A DNA stretch of 64,000 nt. Source: Halalkalibacter alkaliphilus (GTDB lineage Bacteria > Bacillota > Bacilli > Bacillales > Bacillaceae_D). The position numbers and the translations under genes are program-made. The stretch covers positions 100,415 through 164,414 of the forward strand of contig NZ_JAKRYL010000011.1 in assembly GCF_023555415.1 (NCBI RefSeq), written 5' to 3'. The notes below the pieces were generated by a model that was not told where the DNA came from, ran no database searches, and worked only from the letters and a program-made list of their open reading frames with translations. This document shows positions 1 through 9,262 of this stretch, piece after piece. The stretch's first letter is position 1; every line of letters begins with the position of its first letter.

Positions 1-67
1 CCCTTACTACCTAAAAAAGGTAACCGCTAAGTAGAAACAACCTAGCCGTCACCTCTTTATGTTGCAT

Positions 68-175
68 TCATTTCGTTCCTTCTGCCAATTTAAACATTCC
101 GATTGCCATCCCTATGCTCGTTAAATAAATGGCCCCCGTAAAGGCAAGTACAATAGCTACAGTTGCTCCAGTCAT
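68..175 (-). CDS. small single-span membrane protein, function unknown
   Basis: A 35-residue open frame that begins MTGATVAIVLAFTGAIYLTS and is almost entirely one hydrophobic helix, ending in the polar tail KLAEGTK. A good AAGGAG ribosome binding site sits seven to eight bases before the ATG, which is the main support for it being real. It is transcribed away from the DUF84 gene's 3' side. I do not recognise a family. It could be a small membrane regulator or assembly factor, but nothing around it says which. Confidence 0.55.
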   Translation of the reverse strand: MTGATVAIVLAFTGAIYLTSIGMAIGMFKLAEGTK

Positions 176-319
176 TGTCACCACTCCTTCTTACATCAAA
201 TTCTTACTCCCACTTTTATTATAATAAGAAGTGAACAATGTGACTGAGCTAGTTGTGTCTATAATTTTACAATTAATGGAATTATTAATATAAACACTAT
301 GATTAAATTGTTAAGAATA

Positions 320-841
320 TTAATGTCTTGCTTGTACTAATGAAGTAACATATTGTCCGTATAACAACCTAACTATGTGAGCAAAAAGTTCTTTTCTACT
401 TACCCAACCACTCGTATATATTCCAATGGCTCCTTCTTTTTTTCTAGTGTGAATATTTCCTGTTACATCAGCCATTACAGTACCAAGTTCATCTCCTTGC
501 CGTAGTCTATTTGCAACTTGTTCTGGCAATGGGAACTTTGCTCCACTTGCTATCCATTCAGCTCCTTCTTTATGCGATAGAACTCCCCAGTTACAGAGTA
601 ACAATCCCGATTCCGTTTCTTGCACCCCACCTTCCAACCCAAAAGCCAAGTCAGCACCAGTCATGGCAAGTGCATGTTTGGCTCGGTTTCTGGCTCCCTT
701 TAACGTTTCGTTATCGGAAAATGGCTGTCCATTTACTCCTGATTTTGCTTTGACGCTGATAAACGTATGCCCCTCTCTTATGAGCGAATCTTGAACGGCA
801 TGTACTTTTGCCGGGTTTTTTGTTCCTATGGCAACAATCAT
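320..841 (-). CDS. DUF84 family inosine/xanthosine triphosphatase (YjjX-like)
   Basis: Probable non-canonical purine NTP phosphatase that removes ITP and XTP from the nucleotide pool in the cytoplasm. The 173 residues match the usual size of the family. The N-terminus carries the phosphate-binding signature GTKNPAKVHAV (residues 6-16), and GLEGGV near residue 68 is the conserved acidic loop of DUF84/ITPA-fold proteins. The family assignment rests on these motifs; the substrate is inferred from characterised YjjX proteins. It lies downstream of the M42 peptidase on the same strand, with a gap of about 90 bases, so the two may be co-transcribed. Confidence 0.85.
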   Translation of the reverse strand: MIVAIGTKNPAKVHAVQDSLIREGHTFISVKAKSGVNGQPFSDNETLKGARNRAKHALAMTGADLAFGLEGGVQETESGLLLCNWGVLSHKEGAEWIASGAKFPLPEQVANRLRQGDELGTVMADVTGNIHTRKKEGAIGIYTSGWVSRKELFAHIVRLLYGQYVTSLVQARH

Positions 842-934
842 TGTTTACTCCTTTCTTTCCAACAACAAAAACAAGGTTGACCTACAAGGATTAATCCCAA
901 GCTGTCAACCTCATTTAAGTCTTATTTTGCCGCT

Positions 935-2008
935 TTATACTCCTTCATTAATAGTCTTTACCGTACTATTATCGGTTGCTTTCACTAACTTAACAATCAA
1001 TTCCTTTGCTGCTGCATAATCATCAATATGAACGATCGAAGCTGATGTATGAATGTAACGAGAACAAATACCAACGACTGCAGATGGAACCCCGTTACCA
1101 GACATATGAACCCGGCCTGCATCGGTACCACCTTGAGAAATGAAATATTGATAAGGAATTTCATTTGATTCCGCCGTATCTAGTACAAAATCACGCATTC
1201 CACGATGGGTAATCATGGATCGATCATAGATCCGAAGCAATGCTCCTTTTCCAAGTTGACCAAATGCATCTTTTCCTCCTGTTGCATCATTTGCCGGACT
1301 TGCATCTAATGCAAAGAAAATATCAGGTTGAATCATATTAGCTGCTGTTTGGGCTCCTCTAAGTCCAACCTCCTCCTGTACGGTTGCACCTGAGTACAAA
1401 ATGTTTGGTGTTTCTTCATGCTGTAATTCTTTTAATAATTCAACAGAAAGCCCAACGCCATAACGATTATCCCACGCCTTAGCTAGTATTTTTTTGTTGT
1501 TAGCCATCGGTGTAAATGGACAAACCGGAACAATTTGTTGACCTGGTTTCACCCCAATATTGGTCGCATCTTCTTTATCGTCAGCACCAATATCAATATA
1601 CATTTGCTTAATATCCATTGGTTTCTTGCGCTGAGCCTCTTCTAATAAATGAGGAGGTGTCGATCCGATTACACCAATGACTGGGCCATTATCAGTCATA
1701 ATTTGCACACGCTGTGCAAGAAGGACCTGACTCCACCATCCTCCTAATGTTTGGAAGCGAACCAAACCATTCTTGCTAATCGATTTAACCATGAAACCAA
1801 CTTCATCCATATGACCAGCTACCATCACCTTTGGCCCATTCTCTAACCCTCGCTTCACACCGAAAATACTGCCTAATCTGTCTTGAATAATTTCATCGGT
1901 ATATTTTTCCATTTCAGAGCGAACAAATTTACGTATATCATGTTCAAACCCTGGGGCACCTTGAAGTTCTGTTAATGTTTTGAACAATTGCATTGTTTCT
2001 TGATTCAT
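935..2008 (-). CDS. ytoP: M42 family metallopeptidase (glutamyl aminopeptidase-like, YtoP)
   Basis: Cytoplasmic di-metal aminopeptidase of the M42 (PepA/tetrahedral aminopeptidase, cellulase M) family, 357 residues as usual. Metal and catalytic residues are visible: H66 and D68 in [11 protein letters not shown]180 in KAWDNRYG, the E212-E213 pair in [11 protein letters not shown]235 in ALDASPA, and a late histidine in YIHTSAS. Position beside ytzB and ytnP matches ytoP of B. subtilis. The start ATG at 2008 has a GGAG-like site upstream. In-cell substrates are unknown; M42 enzymes generally trim oligopeptides. Confidence 0.92.
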   Translation of the reverse strand: MNQETMQLFKTLTELQGAPGFEHDIRKFVRSEMEKYTDEIIQDRLGSIFGVKRGLENGPKVMVAGHMDEVGFMVKSISKNGLVRFQTLGGWWSQVLLAQRVQIMTDNGPVIGVIGSTPPHLLEEAQRKKPMDIKQMYIDIGADDKEDATNIGVKPGQQIVPVCPFTPMANNKKILAKAWDNRYGVGLSVELLKELQHEETPNILYSGATVQEEVGLRGAQTAANMIQPDIFFALDASPANDATGGKDAFGQLGKGALLRIYDRSMITHRGMRDFVLDTAESNEIPYQYFISQGGTDAGRVHMSGNGVPSAVVGICSRYIHTSASIVHIDDYAAAKELIVKLVKATDNSTVKTINEGV

Positions 2009-2186
2009 ATCATAAAACTCCTTTCGATTCCCGAATAATTATGTATCATCTTTATCTTATCCGAAACACTTTTTGATTTCCACCGTAACCTTTATTCTAA
2101 AGAGATCATATATAGATTGAAACCGTTATTCTATTTTGGATATACTACAAAGTGAGAGTAATCTAAATGTGAAAGGATGAAAACTG

Positions 2187-2492
2187 ATGGTGAAACGATT
2201 CATTGCAGGATTAGGAATTGGTTTAGCAGCAGGATATCTACTTGGTCCAACGTTAAAAAGCGATAAAATATCTCCGGAAAAAGCATTAAAAGAAGTAAAA
2301 AAAGCCGTATCTAAAACATATGCAATCTCTGGTTCATGGATTCATATGATCCCAGAAACTGTTGACCGTAATAATATCTCCTATACCGTTTATCGCGGTG
2401 GCCTTTCCACTACTAATGAACAAGGAACGACGCAATTTGAATTTTTAGTGGATACAAAGTCCGGTACATTACTTGAACTTCAATCATCTTAG
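2187..2492 (+). CDS. ytzB: PepSY-domain small membrane protein (YtzB)
   Basis: A 101-residue protein with a short N-terminal membrane segment (about residues 6-18, FIAGLGIGLAAGYLLGP) followed by a single PepSY/YPEB-like domain (EKALKEVKKAV onward, ending in a beta-rich FLVDTKSGTLLEL). Such domains usually inhibit or chaperone peptidases. It is divergent from ytoP and convergent with ytnP, the arrangement seen around B. subtilis ytzB. The start is supported by GAAAGGATG upstream. An 11-bp inverted repeat follows the stop (2498-2536), without a clear U-run. Confidence 0.8.
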   Translation: MVKRFIAGLGIGLAAGYLLGPTLKSDKISPEKALKEVKKAVSKTYAISGSWIHMIPETVDRNNISYTVYRGGLSTTNEQGTTQFEFLVDTKSGTLLELQSS

Positions 2493-2565
2493 AACTGAGG
2501 TGACTCTCCGCTACATATAGCTATAGAGAGTCACCTACAAACACCTAAAAAGGCTGCACTCTTTT

Positions 2566-3408
2566 TTATGACTTTCTAATAATGGAATCAACGATTTCAC
2601 CATTCTTGTTCCATTTGATTGCTCGATACTTGTAGTCATGATAAAACAAAATATAAGCTTCTTGTTCTTTTGCGAAGGTTTGCCATTTCTCTTTTTCATG
2701 TATAGACGTGATTGGATAATCGTCATATGCGAGAACCCATAATACATTTGAGTGTGCTTCAGTTGGCATAATATCAGCTAAATGAAGAAATGTTTCTCCT
2801 TCATGCTCAATAACGAGAATGCTATGCCCTTCACTGTGTCCACCAGTATGAATAAGACGGATGCCTGGTATGATTTCAATTTCATCTTGAAATGTTTTCA
2901 CCTTGGATTCAATCGCCTTCCAATTCTTTTCCCAATATGTATTGATAGACCTAATATTAGGATGTTTCATCTCATTCCATTCCACTTCAGAAGTAATGAC
3001 GAAAGCGTTATCAAAGACAGGTACATCTTCTCCGTCCACATCCATAACAAGTCCTGTGGCGTGATCAAAATGCATATGTGTCATTAAGACAAAATCAATA
3101 TCTTTTCGACTGAGATATAAAGCTTCTAAGTCTTTTTCAAGTGATGACTCTTCAGTGACACCAAAATTTCTTTTTTGTTTATCCGTTAAGCGGCCTTTCC
3201 CAATTCCACTTTCAACTAAAATGCGGTAGCCATCTTTTTCAATTAGAAAAGGATCTGTACGTAGTTCAATTTGATTCTTATCATTATGTGGATATCGTTT
3301 ACTCCATAAAGGTTTCGGTACAACACCAAACATCGCTCCTCCATCCATATGAGTAACGCCTCCATTTAACCAAGTGATGGACAACCCATTTCGTTCAATT
3401 CGTTCCAT
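2566..3408 (-). CDS. ytnP: MBL-fold metallohydrolase, YtnP-type lactonase
   Basis: Metallo-beta-lactamase fold hydrolase of 280 residues. The zinc-binding HxHxDH motif is present as HMHFDH at residues 111-116, and later ligands appear in HTGGHSEGH and HLADIMPT. B. subtilis YtnP, which this resembles in size, motifs and location between ytzB and trmB, is a quorum-quenching N-acyl homoserine lactonase. Whether this copy acts on such lactones cannot be read from the sequence. No signal peptide is seen, so it is expected in the cytoplasm. Confidence 0.88.
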   Translation of the reverse strand: MERIERNGLSITWLNGGVTHMDGGAMFGVVPKPLWSKRYPHNDKNQIELRTDPFLIEKDGYRILVESGIGKGRLTDKQKRNFGVTEESSLEKDLEALYLSRKDIDFVLMTHMHFDHATGLVMDVDGEDVPVFDNAFVITSEVEWNEMKHPNIRSINTYWEKNWKAIESKVKTFQDEIEIIPGIRLIHTGGHSEGHSILVIEHEGETFLHLADIMPTEAHSNVLWVLAYDDYPITSIHEKEKWQTFAKEQEAYILFYHDYKYRAIKWNKNGEIVDSIIRKS

Positions 3409-3536
3409 TTTGATCAGCCTCCCTTTGTTAGTTTTTAGTTTTCATAACCTATTCTATTCTTGAAGCATGAAAGCCATGTTTTCCATCTAAAAAAGGAAAG
3501 AATCCCTATTCGAATCCTCCCCTTTGGGCTAGTCCT

Positions 3537-4178
3537 TTATGATCTAAATTTAGACTCACAACGATAAATTCTCATTCCTTTTCTTGAGAATTTACGTTCA
3601 TATTCTGTCATAACATTCCCTTTTATTCCACTGCGGTGCAAATCTAAGCTTACATTGTGCAACGTCATTCCATATCCAGAAAAACTTTCCAAAGAGTATT
3701 CAAATAGACCTTGGTTATCGGTTTTAAAATGAATTTCGCCACCATCAACTAGAATTTGTTCATACATTTCTAGAAACCCCTTATAAGTAAGACGGCGCTT
3801 TTCATGACGATTTTTTGGCCAAGGGTCTGTAAAATTAATAAAAAGACGTTCAAGTTCTCCCTTATTAAAGAAATTAAGAATATCTGCTACATCTTCATTT
3901 AAAAACTTAAGATTTGGTCGATCTAGATCTTTTACTTGCTCTAGAGCTCTGAGCAATACACTATCATACTTTTCAATTCCGATAAAATTAATATGTGGAT
4001 GAAGCTCACTCATTCCAACTAAAAATTGTCCTTTCCCTGTTCCTACTTCAACATGAATTGGATTTTCGTTATTAAAAACCTTCTTCCAACTTCCCTTATG
4101 TTGACTAGGATCATGAACAACAATATTCGGATATTGTTTTAACTCATCCTTTGCACCTGGTATATTACGTAAACGCAA
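3537..4178 (-). CDS. trmB: tRNA (guanine-N7-)-methyltransferase
   Basis: TrmB forms 7-methylguanosine at position 46 of tRNA with S-adenosylmethionine. The 213-residue length is standard. The SAM-binding motif EVGTGKGQF and the family signature FTDPWPKNRHEKRRL are both intact. It sits between ytnP and ytzH, as in B. subtilis. The ATG at 4178 is preceded by GAGGTGATTT, a good ribosome binding site. The gene is separated from ytnP by about 130 bases, so it may have its own transcript. Confidence 0.95.
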   Translation of the reverse strand: MRLRNIPGAKDELKQYPNIVVHDPSQHKGSWKKVFNNENPIHVEVGTGKGQFLVGMSELHPHINFIGIEKYDSVLLRALEQVKDLDRPNLKFLNEDVADILNFFNKGELERLFINFTDPWPKNRHEKRRLTYKGFLEMYEQILVDGGEIHFKTDNQGLFEYSLESFSGYGMTLHNVSLDLHRSGIKGNVMTEYERKFSRKGMRIYRCESKFRS

Positions 4179-4313
4179 TTAAATCACCTCTAGTTATTTA
4201 TTTAAACAATTGATTATAGCTTGTCTGCCTCATGATTATTTAAGTTTCGAATAGCATTTACTTACATAGTGCAAAATAATGCGTAAGGAAATACATAAAA
4301 GGAGTGTACGATT

Positions 4314-4565
4314 ATGCCTATTACAAATCAAGATAAATTACGGTTACTAAAAGACTTATTGGAAAATCAAGCTGCTGAGAACTACATGACAACGGATGAA
4401 GCTGAACAAATTGAACGACTGTTATCTTCCCTAAATGATGATCCCACTTTACAACCTGTCGTTTCACAAACTTTAAGTTTAATTCAGGAAAAACATCAGC
4501 TAAACCATGAGCCGTTTCAACAAAATGATGTCGAACAATGGTTAAACGCTCTTACAATTGAATAA
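4314..4565 (+). CDS. ytzH: YtzH-like protein, function unknown
   Basis: An acidic, probably helical cytoplasmic protein of 83 residues (LLKDLLENQAAENYMTTDEA...) that matches YtzH in size, composition and location between trmB and ytmP. A strong AAAGGAG lies upstream of the ATG. No catalytic motif is visible and the family has no assigned role. A hairpin near 4645-4675 (GACTCACC...GGTGAGTC) between it and the convergent ytmP probably ends transcription. Confidence 0.8.
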   Translation: MPITNQDKLRLLKDLLENQAAENYMTTDEAEQIERLLSSLNDDPTLQPVVSQTLSLIQEKHQLNHEPFQQNDVEQWLNALTIE

Positions 4566-4673
4566 TTCGACAGCATCTATATTTATTCCTCAGGAAATAT
4601 CTACATGAACCGAGGAAATCTTTTATACAACACAAACCAAAAGACTCACCATCTTAGAAACGGTGAGTCTCTT

Positions 4674-5474
4674 CTAATCTTCAAGTAGGCTTTTTATATA
4701 ATCCTTTAATTGTTCTGCCTGTTCAAACTGACCACGGCCAAAATGCCATAGTAAAACAGAGATCGATTGAGAAACAACATACCAATGCATCCGATTCCGT
4801 AAACAATCTTCAAGCTCAACACCATATTGGCGCAACCAGTACTCCCATTCATTCCGAGGAATATAAGAGTACAACAGGAGTCCAAGATCAAGAGCTGGAT
4901 CCGAGACAGTTGCCCCATCCCAATCAATTAAGTAAAGGTGCTCTTCTTCATCAAGCATCCAATTATTATGGTTAATATCACAATGACAAACTACAAAATG
5001 TTCATGAAGGACAGATTCCAACTTATCAAATAAATAAGTCATTCCAAGCTCAATCGTTTCATCCTCTATTTGAAAGGCTTGTAACTGCCTTCGCAAATTC
5101 TCAACGATGACATATGGTGTCAATGGTTCATTGCCAATCCGTTTAAACATATCAAGTAGTTCACTTGAACCATGAATTTTTGCAAGTAACGTTGCAACTC
5201 TGCTCTCTTTCATTTCATATGCCTTTAGCTCACGACCTTGCACCCATTTTTGGGCTGTAACAACATCACCGTTCTCTAAGCGCCTGGTCCAGAGTAACTT
5301 TGGAACAATTCCTTCGGCTGAAAGGACAGCAAGAAAAGGCGACGAGTTTCTTTTCAAGAAAACTGTCTGTTCACCTTGCTGGGCTATATATGCTTCTCCT
5401 GTTGCACCACCAGCTGGATGAACTTTCCAGCCATCTCCTAAAAATTGTTCCACCCAATTCACCCTCAATTTCAT
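4674..5474 (-). CDS. ytmP: phosphotransferase family protein (YtmP)
   Basis: A 266-residue protein of the choline/aminoglycoside kinase fold. The catalytic loop CHCDINHNNWML holds the Asp and Asn of the HxDxxxxN motif, and LIDWDGAT carries the metal-binding Asp. It therefore probably phosphorylates a small hydroxylated molecule, identity unknown. The location upstream of the pullulanase gene matches B. subtilis ytmP-amyX, which hints at a carbohydrate-related substrate; that is inference only. Confidence 0.87.
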   Translation of the reverse strand: MKLRVNWVEQFLGDGWKVHPAGGATGEAYIAQQGEQTVFLKRNSSPFLAVLSAEGIVPKLLWTRRLENGDVVTAQKWVQGRELKAYEMKESRVATLLAKIHGSSELLDMFKRIGNEPLTPYVIVENLRRQLQAFQIEDETIELGMTYLFDKLESVLHEHFVVCHCDINHNNWMLDEEEHLYLIDWDGATVSDPALDLGLLLYSYIPRNEWEYWLRQYGVELEDCLRNRMHWYVVSQSISVLLWHFGRGQFEQAEQLKDYIKSLLED

Positions 5475-5599
5475 AAACTATCCATCACTTACTTTATATT
5501 AGTATTATATCGTATTTGATGACTTTTACCTATTTCATTTTAAAAAATTTATGCAAAAGTAAGACAATCGGTTGATTTATTGTATAAAAATCCTTGCCT

Positions 5600-7753
5600 C
5601 TATTTTGTCTTATAATTCACACAAACTAAAGTTGATAGCGGAGAAACGTTTACGCAGTCCTCTCCTATTTTGCTTAATGGTATCAGAGAAGCGGCCTGAT
5701 CGTCAACGACTACGTACCATTCGTTCTCTTTCGGGAGCAAAAGCCGTTTAGAATGAAGACTAGCGTTATGGATAACGATAATATCATCCCAACGATCCAA
5801 CTCACCAAGATTTCTTAAATGATAGGCAATGCAATCTGATTCAACTAGAAGCAAATGAAAATGTTCTTTAATTAACTTATAAGTTTCCATACGTAATGCC
5901 GGGTGAAAGCGTCTGATTTTAATAAGTCCACGAATATAATTGACCGTTTTTTCAAAATGTGCTCGTTGCCCCCAATCAAATTGATTTACCCAATCTGGTT
6001 GGTTGTAGCTGTTTTCGATACCATGTTTGGTACGAAACCACTCTTGTCCTGCATGTAAAAAAGGGATACCTTGAGAGAGCAATACGATGGAAGTTGCTAG
6101 TCTGTGTCGTTTTTCTAGAAGAACTCCTTCTTCATACGGATGAATTCTTTTTAACTTATCCCAAAGAGTGTGATTATCATGAGCCTCCACATAATTAATT
6201 GCCTGCCTTGGATTTGTAAACAGTTCAATGCTTCCTCTCACACCGCTTAGTATTTCATCTATCGAAAAATCGTTGCCACTAATAAATCCAGGCTGTATCG
6301 ATTCAAATGTACTACCTTTAATCCCATCTCGAAACTTATCTTGAAAAAATCCGATTTCTTTTAATTCTCGTGCTTGATCTGTAACTGCGCGTATTTCAGT
6401 TGGATAGGCTGTCGGAAGATCCCAACCTTCACCAAGAACGAATATATCTTTGCTACTCTTAGTAGTTTCCTCTGTTACTTGCTTCATTGTTTCGACATCC
6501 AAAATGCCCATCAGATCAAAGCGAAATCCATCAACCTTAAATTCTTTTAACCAATATGAGATGGAGTCTACGATCATTTTCCGAGCCATTTTCCGCTCTG
6601 ATGCAAAGTCATTCCCTACTCCTGTTCCATTGCTCATTTCTTTCTCACCTGTATAACGAAAGAAATAGCCCGGTACAATATTCTCAAGTGGAGATTCTTC
6701 CCAAATATATACATGATTAAAAACGACATCCATAATTACTCGAAGCTGTTTCTCGTGCAAACTAGCTATGAGTGACTTCAGTTCCCTAATTCTTGAATAA
6801 CCATTATACGGATCGCTTGCATAGCTCCCTTCTGGAACAAAGAAATGAGTTGTATCATAGCCCCAATTGTAATGAGTAGGATTTTGCCTGTTACTCTCAT
6901 CAATACTTCCAAACTCTTGGACCGGCAGCAACTCTACATGAGTGATCCCTAATCTTTCTAAGTAGTCAATTCCAGTAACTAAGTTCTTTTCATCAAAAGT
7001 GTTCGTTTCGGTCATTCCCAAATACTGACCTTTTTTCGTAATCCCATTCAATCTTCCAATTGTAAAATCTCTTATATGTAACTCATAGATGATGACATCA
7101 TTTTTTGCTTGCATAGGCTCTAGCTTTGGCCAATTTAACGGATTCGTTTTAGTTAGATCCCCTATCATTGCTTTTTGACCATTCGCTGATAAAAATTTAG
7201 CATAAGGGTCAACAACCTTACGCCAAGATTGGTTCACACACACTTCAAGTAAATACCAAGCTCCATCCCTATCGCCTTCAAGATTCACTCTCCATACACC
7301 TTTGTCATCACGATAACAGGCTTTCCTCTCTCCTTCTTCATCGTACCAATTTTCGAAAAGAACGAGATTCACTTTTGTGGCAATAGGAGCCCAAATGGCA
7401 ATCTTTGTCCATTCTTTTGTATAGGTCATGCCAAGATCATCGCCGGCATAATAAAACAACTCGTCAAATGCTTCGGTCCTCACCACATCAGTAATTTGGA
7501 CAAAGCTTCTTCCTTCACCAAATTCAACATAGTTATCTTCTTCAAAACAAAAAGGCTCAGTTAACTGAAGGTCTACCTCTTGGCCATTTACTCCTTTTAA
7601 CAAAAGAGGCCACTTCCCAGAATCATTACTAATAAACCAATTTTCTTCAATATGCTCAATGGAACTTTCCATGGTGACTAGGATGTTGTCAATGGTGACG
7701 AGCGTTGCAAATTTTATCGGATGATTGACAAATGACTCCTTCTTTTGCTTCAA
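5600..7753 (-). CDS. amyX: type I pullulanase
   Basis: Debranching enzyme that cleaves alpha-1,6 bonds in pullulan, branched maltodextrins and glycogen. The 717 residues contain an N-terminal CBM48-like segment and a GH13 barrel with the type I pullulanase signature YNWGYD at about residue 293, region I DVVFNH (about 341), the nucleophile in DGFRFDLMG (about 411), the acid in GEGWD (about 440) and HDN (about 525). No signal peptide is present, so it acts inside the cell, like AmyX. The reading frame appears to start with TTG at 7753 behind AAAGGGGG; no better ATG lies nearby. Downstream of it lies ytmP on the same strand. Confidence 0.93.
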   Translation of the reverse strand: MKQKKESFVNHPIKFATLVTIDNILVTMESSIEHIEENWFISNDSGKWPLLLKGVNGQEVDLQLTEPFCFEEDNYVEFGEGRSFVQITDVVRTEAFDELFYYAGDDLGMTYTKEWTKIAIWAPIATKVNLVLFENWYDEEGERKACYRDDKGVWRVNLEGDRDGAWYLLEVCVNQSWRKVVDPYAKFLSANGQKAMIGDLTKTNPLNWPKLEPMQAKNDVIIYELHIRDFTIGRLNGITKKGQYLGMTETNTFDEKNLVTGIDYLERLGITHVELLPVQEFGSIDESNRQNPTHYNWGYDTTHFFVPEGSYASDPYNGYSRIRELKSLIASLHEKQLRVIMDVVFNHVYIWEESPLENIVPGYFFRYTGEKEMSNGTGVGNDFASERKMARKMIVDSISYWLKEFKVDGFRFDLMGILDVETMKQVTEETTKSSKDIFVLGEGWDLPTAYPTEIRAVTDQARELKEIGFFQDKFRDGIKGSTFESIQPGFISGNDFSIDEILSGVRGSIELFTNPRQAINYVEAHDNHTLWDKLKRIHPYEEGVLLEKRHRLATSIVLLSQGIPFLHAGQEWFRTKHGIENSYNQPDWVNQFDWGQRAHFEKTVNYIRGLIKIRRFHPALRMETYKLIKEHFHLLLVESDCIAYHLRNLGELDRWDDIIVIHNASLHSKRLLLPKENEWYVVVDDQAASLIPLSKIGEDCVNVSPLSTLVCVNYKTK

Positions 7754-7939
7754 TGATGAAAGCCCCCTTTTCTAAAGTCTAAAGAATATCGTAAGACAGT
7801 ATCGTACTGTTTCTTTTAATGTATTTGTAGTACTATTGTATAACATTATGAGGAATGAGCTAAAACGATTCATTTACTCTTACTATTACTTTTTTCTTTT
7901 TAATTTTGAGAAGGCATTGATTGAATTTGGAGGATCGAA

Positions 7940-8809
7940 ATGAACTACAATACTAACAACACTAGTGTCCGATTATTAATTTCTTGTCATGACCAACCTG
8001 GAATTGTCTCTGCTGTTTCAACATTTTTACACCAATATAAAGCGAACATTGTTCAATCCGATCAATACTCCACAGATCCATCTGGTGGAATGTTTTTTAT
8101 GCGTGTTGAATTTGAAATGTTAGACCCAGATTTTGATATTACTATGATTCGTACTGCTTTTACTGAGATTGGCCTCTCTTTTGAAATGGATTGGCGTATG
8201 GAACTTGCATCTCGCAAGAAAAAAATGGCGATCTTTGTTTCAAAAGAAGACCATTGTCTCCTTGAATTATTATGGAGATGGAGAGCAGGAGAAATCGATG
8301 TTGACATCCCTCTTGTCATAAGTAATCATCCTGATTTAAAAGAACAAGTTGAATCTTACGGCATTCCTTTTTTCCATATTCCTGTTTCAAAAGCAACGAA
8401 GCAGCAAGCCGAGCAAGAAGCTATTCAAAAGCTTCATGAACATAACATTGATTTTATCGTTTTAGCTAGATATATGCAGATACTTTCATCTGACTTTGTC
8501 GGAACCTTCCCAAAACGAATCATCAATATTCATCATTCATTCTTGCCAGCTTTTATTGGTGCCAACCCTTATGCAAAAGCATTTGAAAGAGGGGTAAAAT
8601 TAATCGGTGCCACGGCTCATTATGTTACTGATGATCTAGATGAGGGACCAATTATTGAGCAAGATGTTCTCCGTGTAAATCATCGTTATACGACAGAACA
8701 GCTACGTGTTGCAGGTCGTAACGTAGAACGGATTGCGCTTGCTAAAGCAGTAACTTGGCATATTAATGACCAAATTATTGTTCACGGAAACAAAACAGTC
8801 GTATTTTAA
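7940..8809 (+). CDS. purU: formyltetrahydrofolate deformylase
   Basis: PurU hydrolyses 10-formyl-tetrahydrofolate to formate and tetrahydrofolate, balancing one-carbon pools. The 289 residues consist of an N-terminal ACT regulatory domain (about residues 9-85, RLLISCHDQPGIVSAV) and a formyltransferase-like catalytic domain with IINIHHSFLPAF and HYVTDDLDEGPII, holding the catalytic His and Asp. GGAGG lies just upstream of the ATG. It is divergent from amyX and ends at a perfect 20-bp terminator hairpin. Confidence 0.95.
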   Translation: MNYNTNNTSVRLLISCHDQPGIVSAVSTFLHQYKANIVQSDQYSTDPSGGMFFMRVEFEMLDPDFDITMIRTAFTEIGLSFEMDWRMELASRKKKMAIFVSKEDHCLLELLWRWRAGEIDVDIPLVISNHPDLKEQVESYGIPFFHIPVSKATKQQAEQEAIQKLHEHNIDFIVLARYMQILSSDFVGTFPKRIINIHHSFLPAFIGANPYAKAFERGVKLIGATAHYVTDDLDEGPIIEQDVLRVNHRYTTEQLRVAGRNVERIALAKAVTWHINDQIIVHGNKTVVF

Positions 8810-8810
8810 A

Positions 8811-8858
8811 AGAGGCTGTATCAAAAGGTCCGTTCTTTGACCTTTTGATACAGCCTCT
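8811..8858. terminator. bidirectional terminator hairpin after purU
   Basis: Perfect 20-bp inverted repeat: left arm 8811-8830, right arm 8839-8858, eight-base loop. It lies between convergent purU and the HicB-like gene and could serve both. There is no long U-run, so it is a strong hairpin rather than a textbook intrinsic terminator. Confidence 0.75.
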
Positions 8859-8865
8859 AAGCTAA

Positions 8866-9186
8866 TTAACTTTTTAACGATAGTAGTTCATTGTTTATGT
8901 ACTCAAATTCTTCTACTTCCATTGGTGGGTCTAGGAAGATCAGTTGCGCTTCGTTCCGAATATCAGGAAGTTGTTGCTCTCCATGCATACGAATCCATAA
9001 ATAAAGTGATTCTTGCAGTCCTTTTTTTGCCTCCTTTACCGTCTCACCAAAGCTAACACACCCATCAAGTTGATCTAATTCAATCATCACTTCCATTCCA
9101 CCTAGCCAATTGTAAACTTTCCTAACTCTCCAGTTGAAGTCTTCTGGTTTACATTCAAACCCATATGTTTTTTCTATCTCAATCAA
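8866..9186 (-). CDS. HicB-like protein (solitary)
   Basis: A 106-residue protein whose central part (MVIELDQLDGCVSFGETVKEAKKGLQ-type pattern, about residues 34-62) resembles the partial RNase H fold of HicB antitoxins, including the GxTxxEA-like turn. No HicA toxin gene flanks it and no DNA-binding domain is obvious. It may be an orphan HicB-fold protein rather than half of a toxin-antitoxin pair. The start is TTG at 9186, set by GGAAGGAG seven bases upstream. No other partner is apparent. Confidence 0.6.
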   Translation of the reverse strand: MIEIEKTYGFECKPEDFNWRVRKVYNWLGGMEVMIELDQLDGCVSFGETVKEAKKGLQESLYLWIRMHGEQQLPDIRNEAQLIFLDPPMEVEEFEYINNELLSLKS

Positions 9187-9262
9187 CCTACCTCTCCTTC
9201 CTACTTGTTCCCCCTATCTTTTTTAACCAAAACGCACTCGTAATTATACGCACTATTTAAAT

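Noticed and set aside
8811..8858. insertion-sequence end
   Set aside because: The perfect 20-bp palindrome sits between convergent genes without a transposase and is adequately explained as a terminator.
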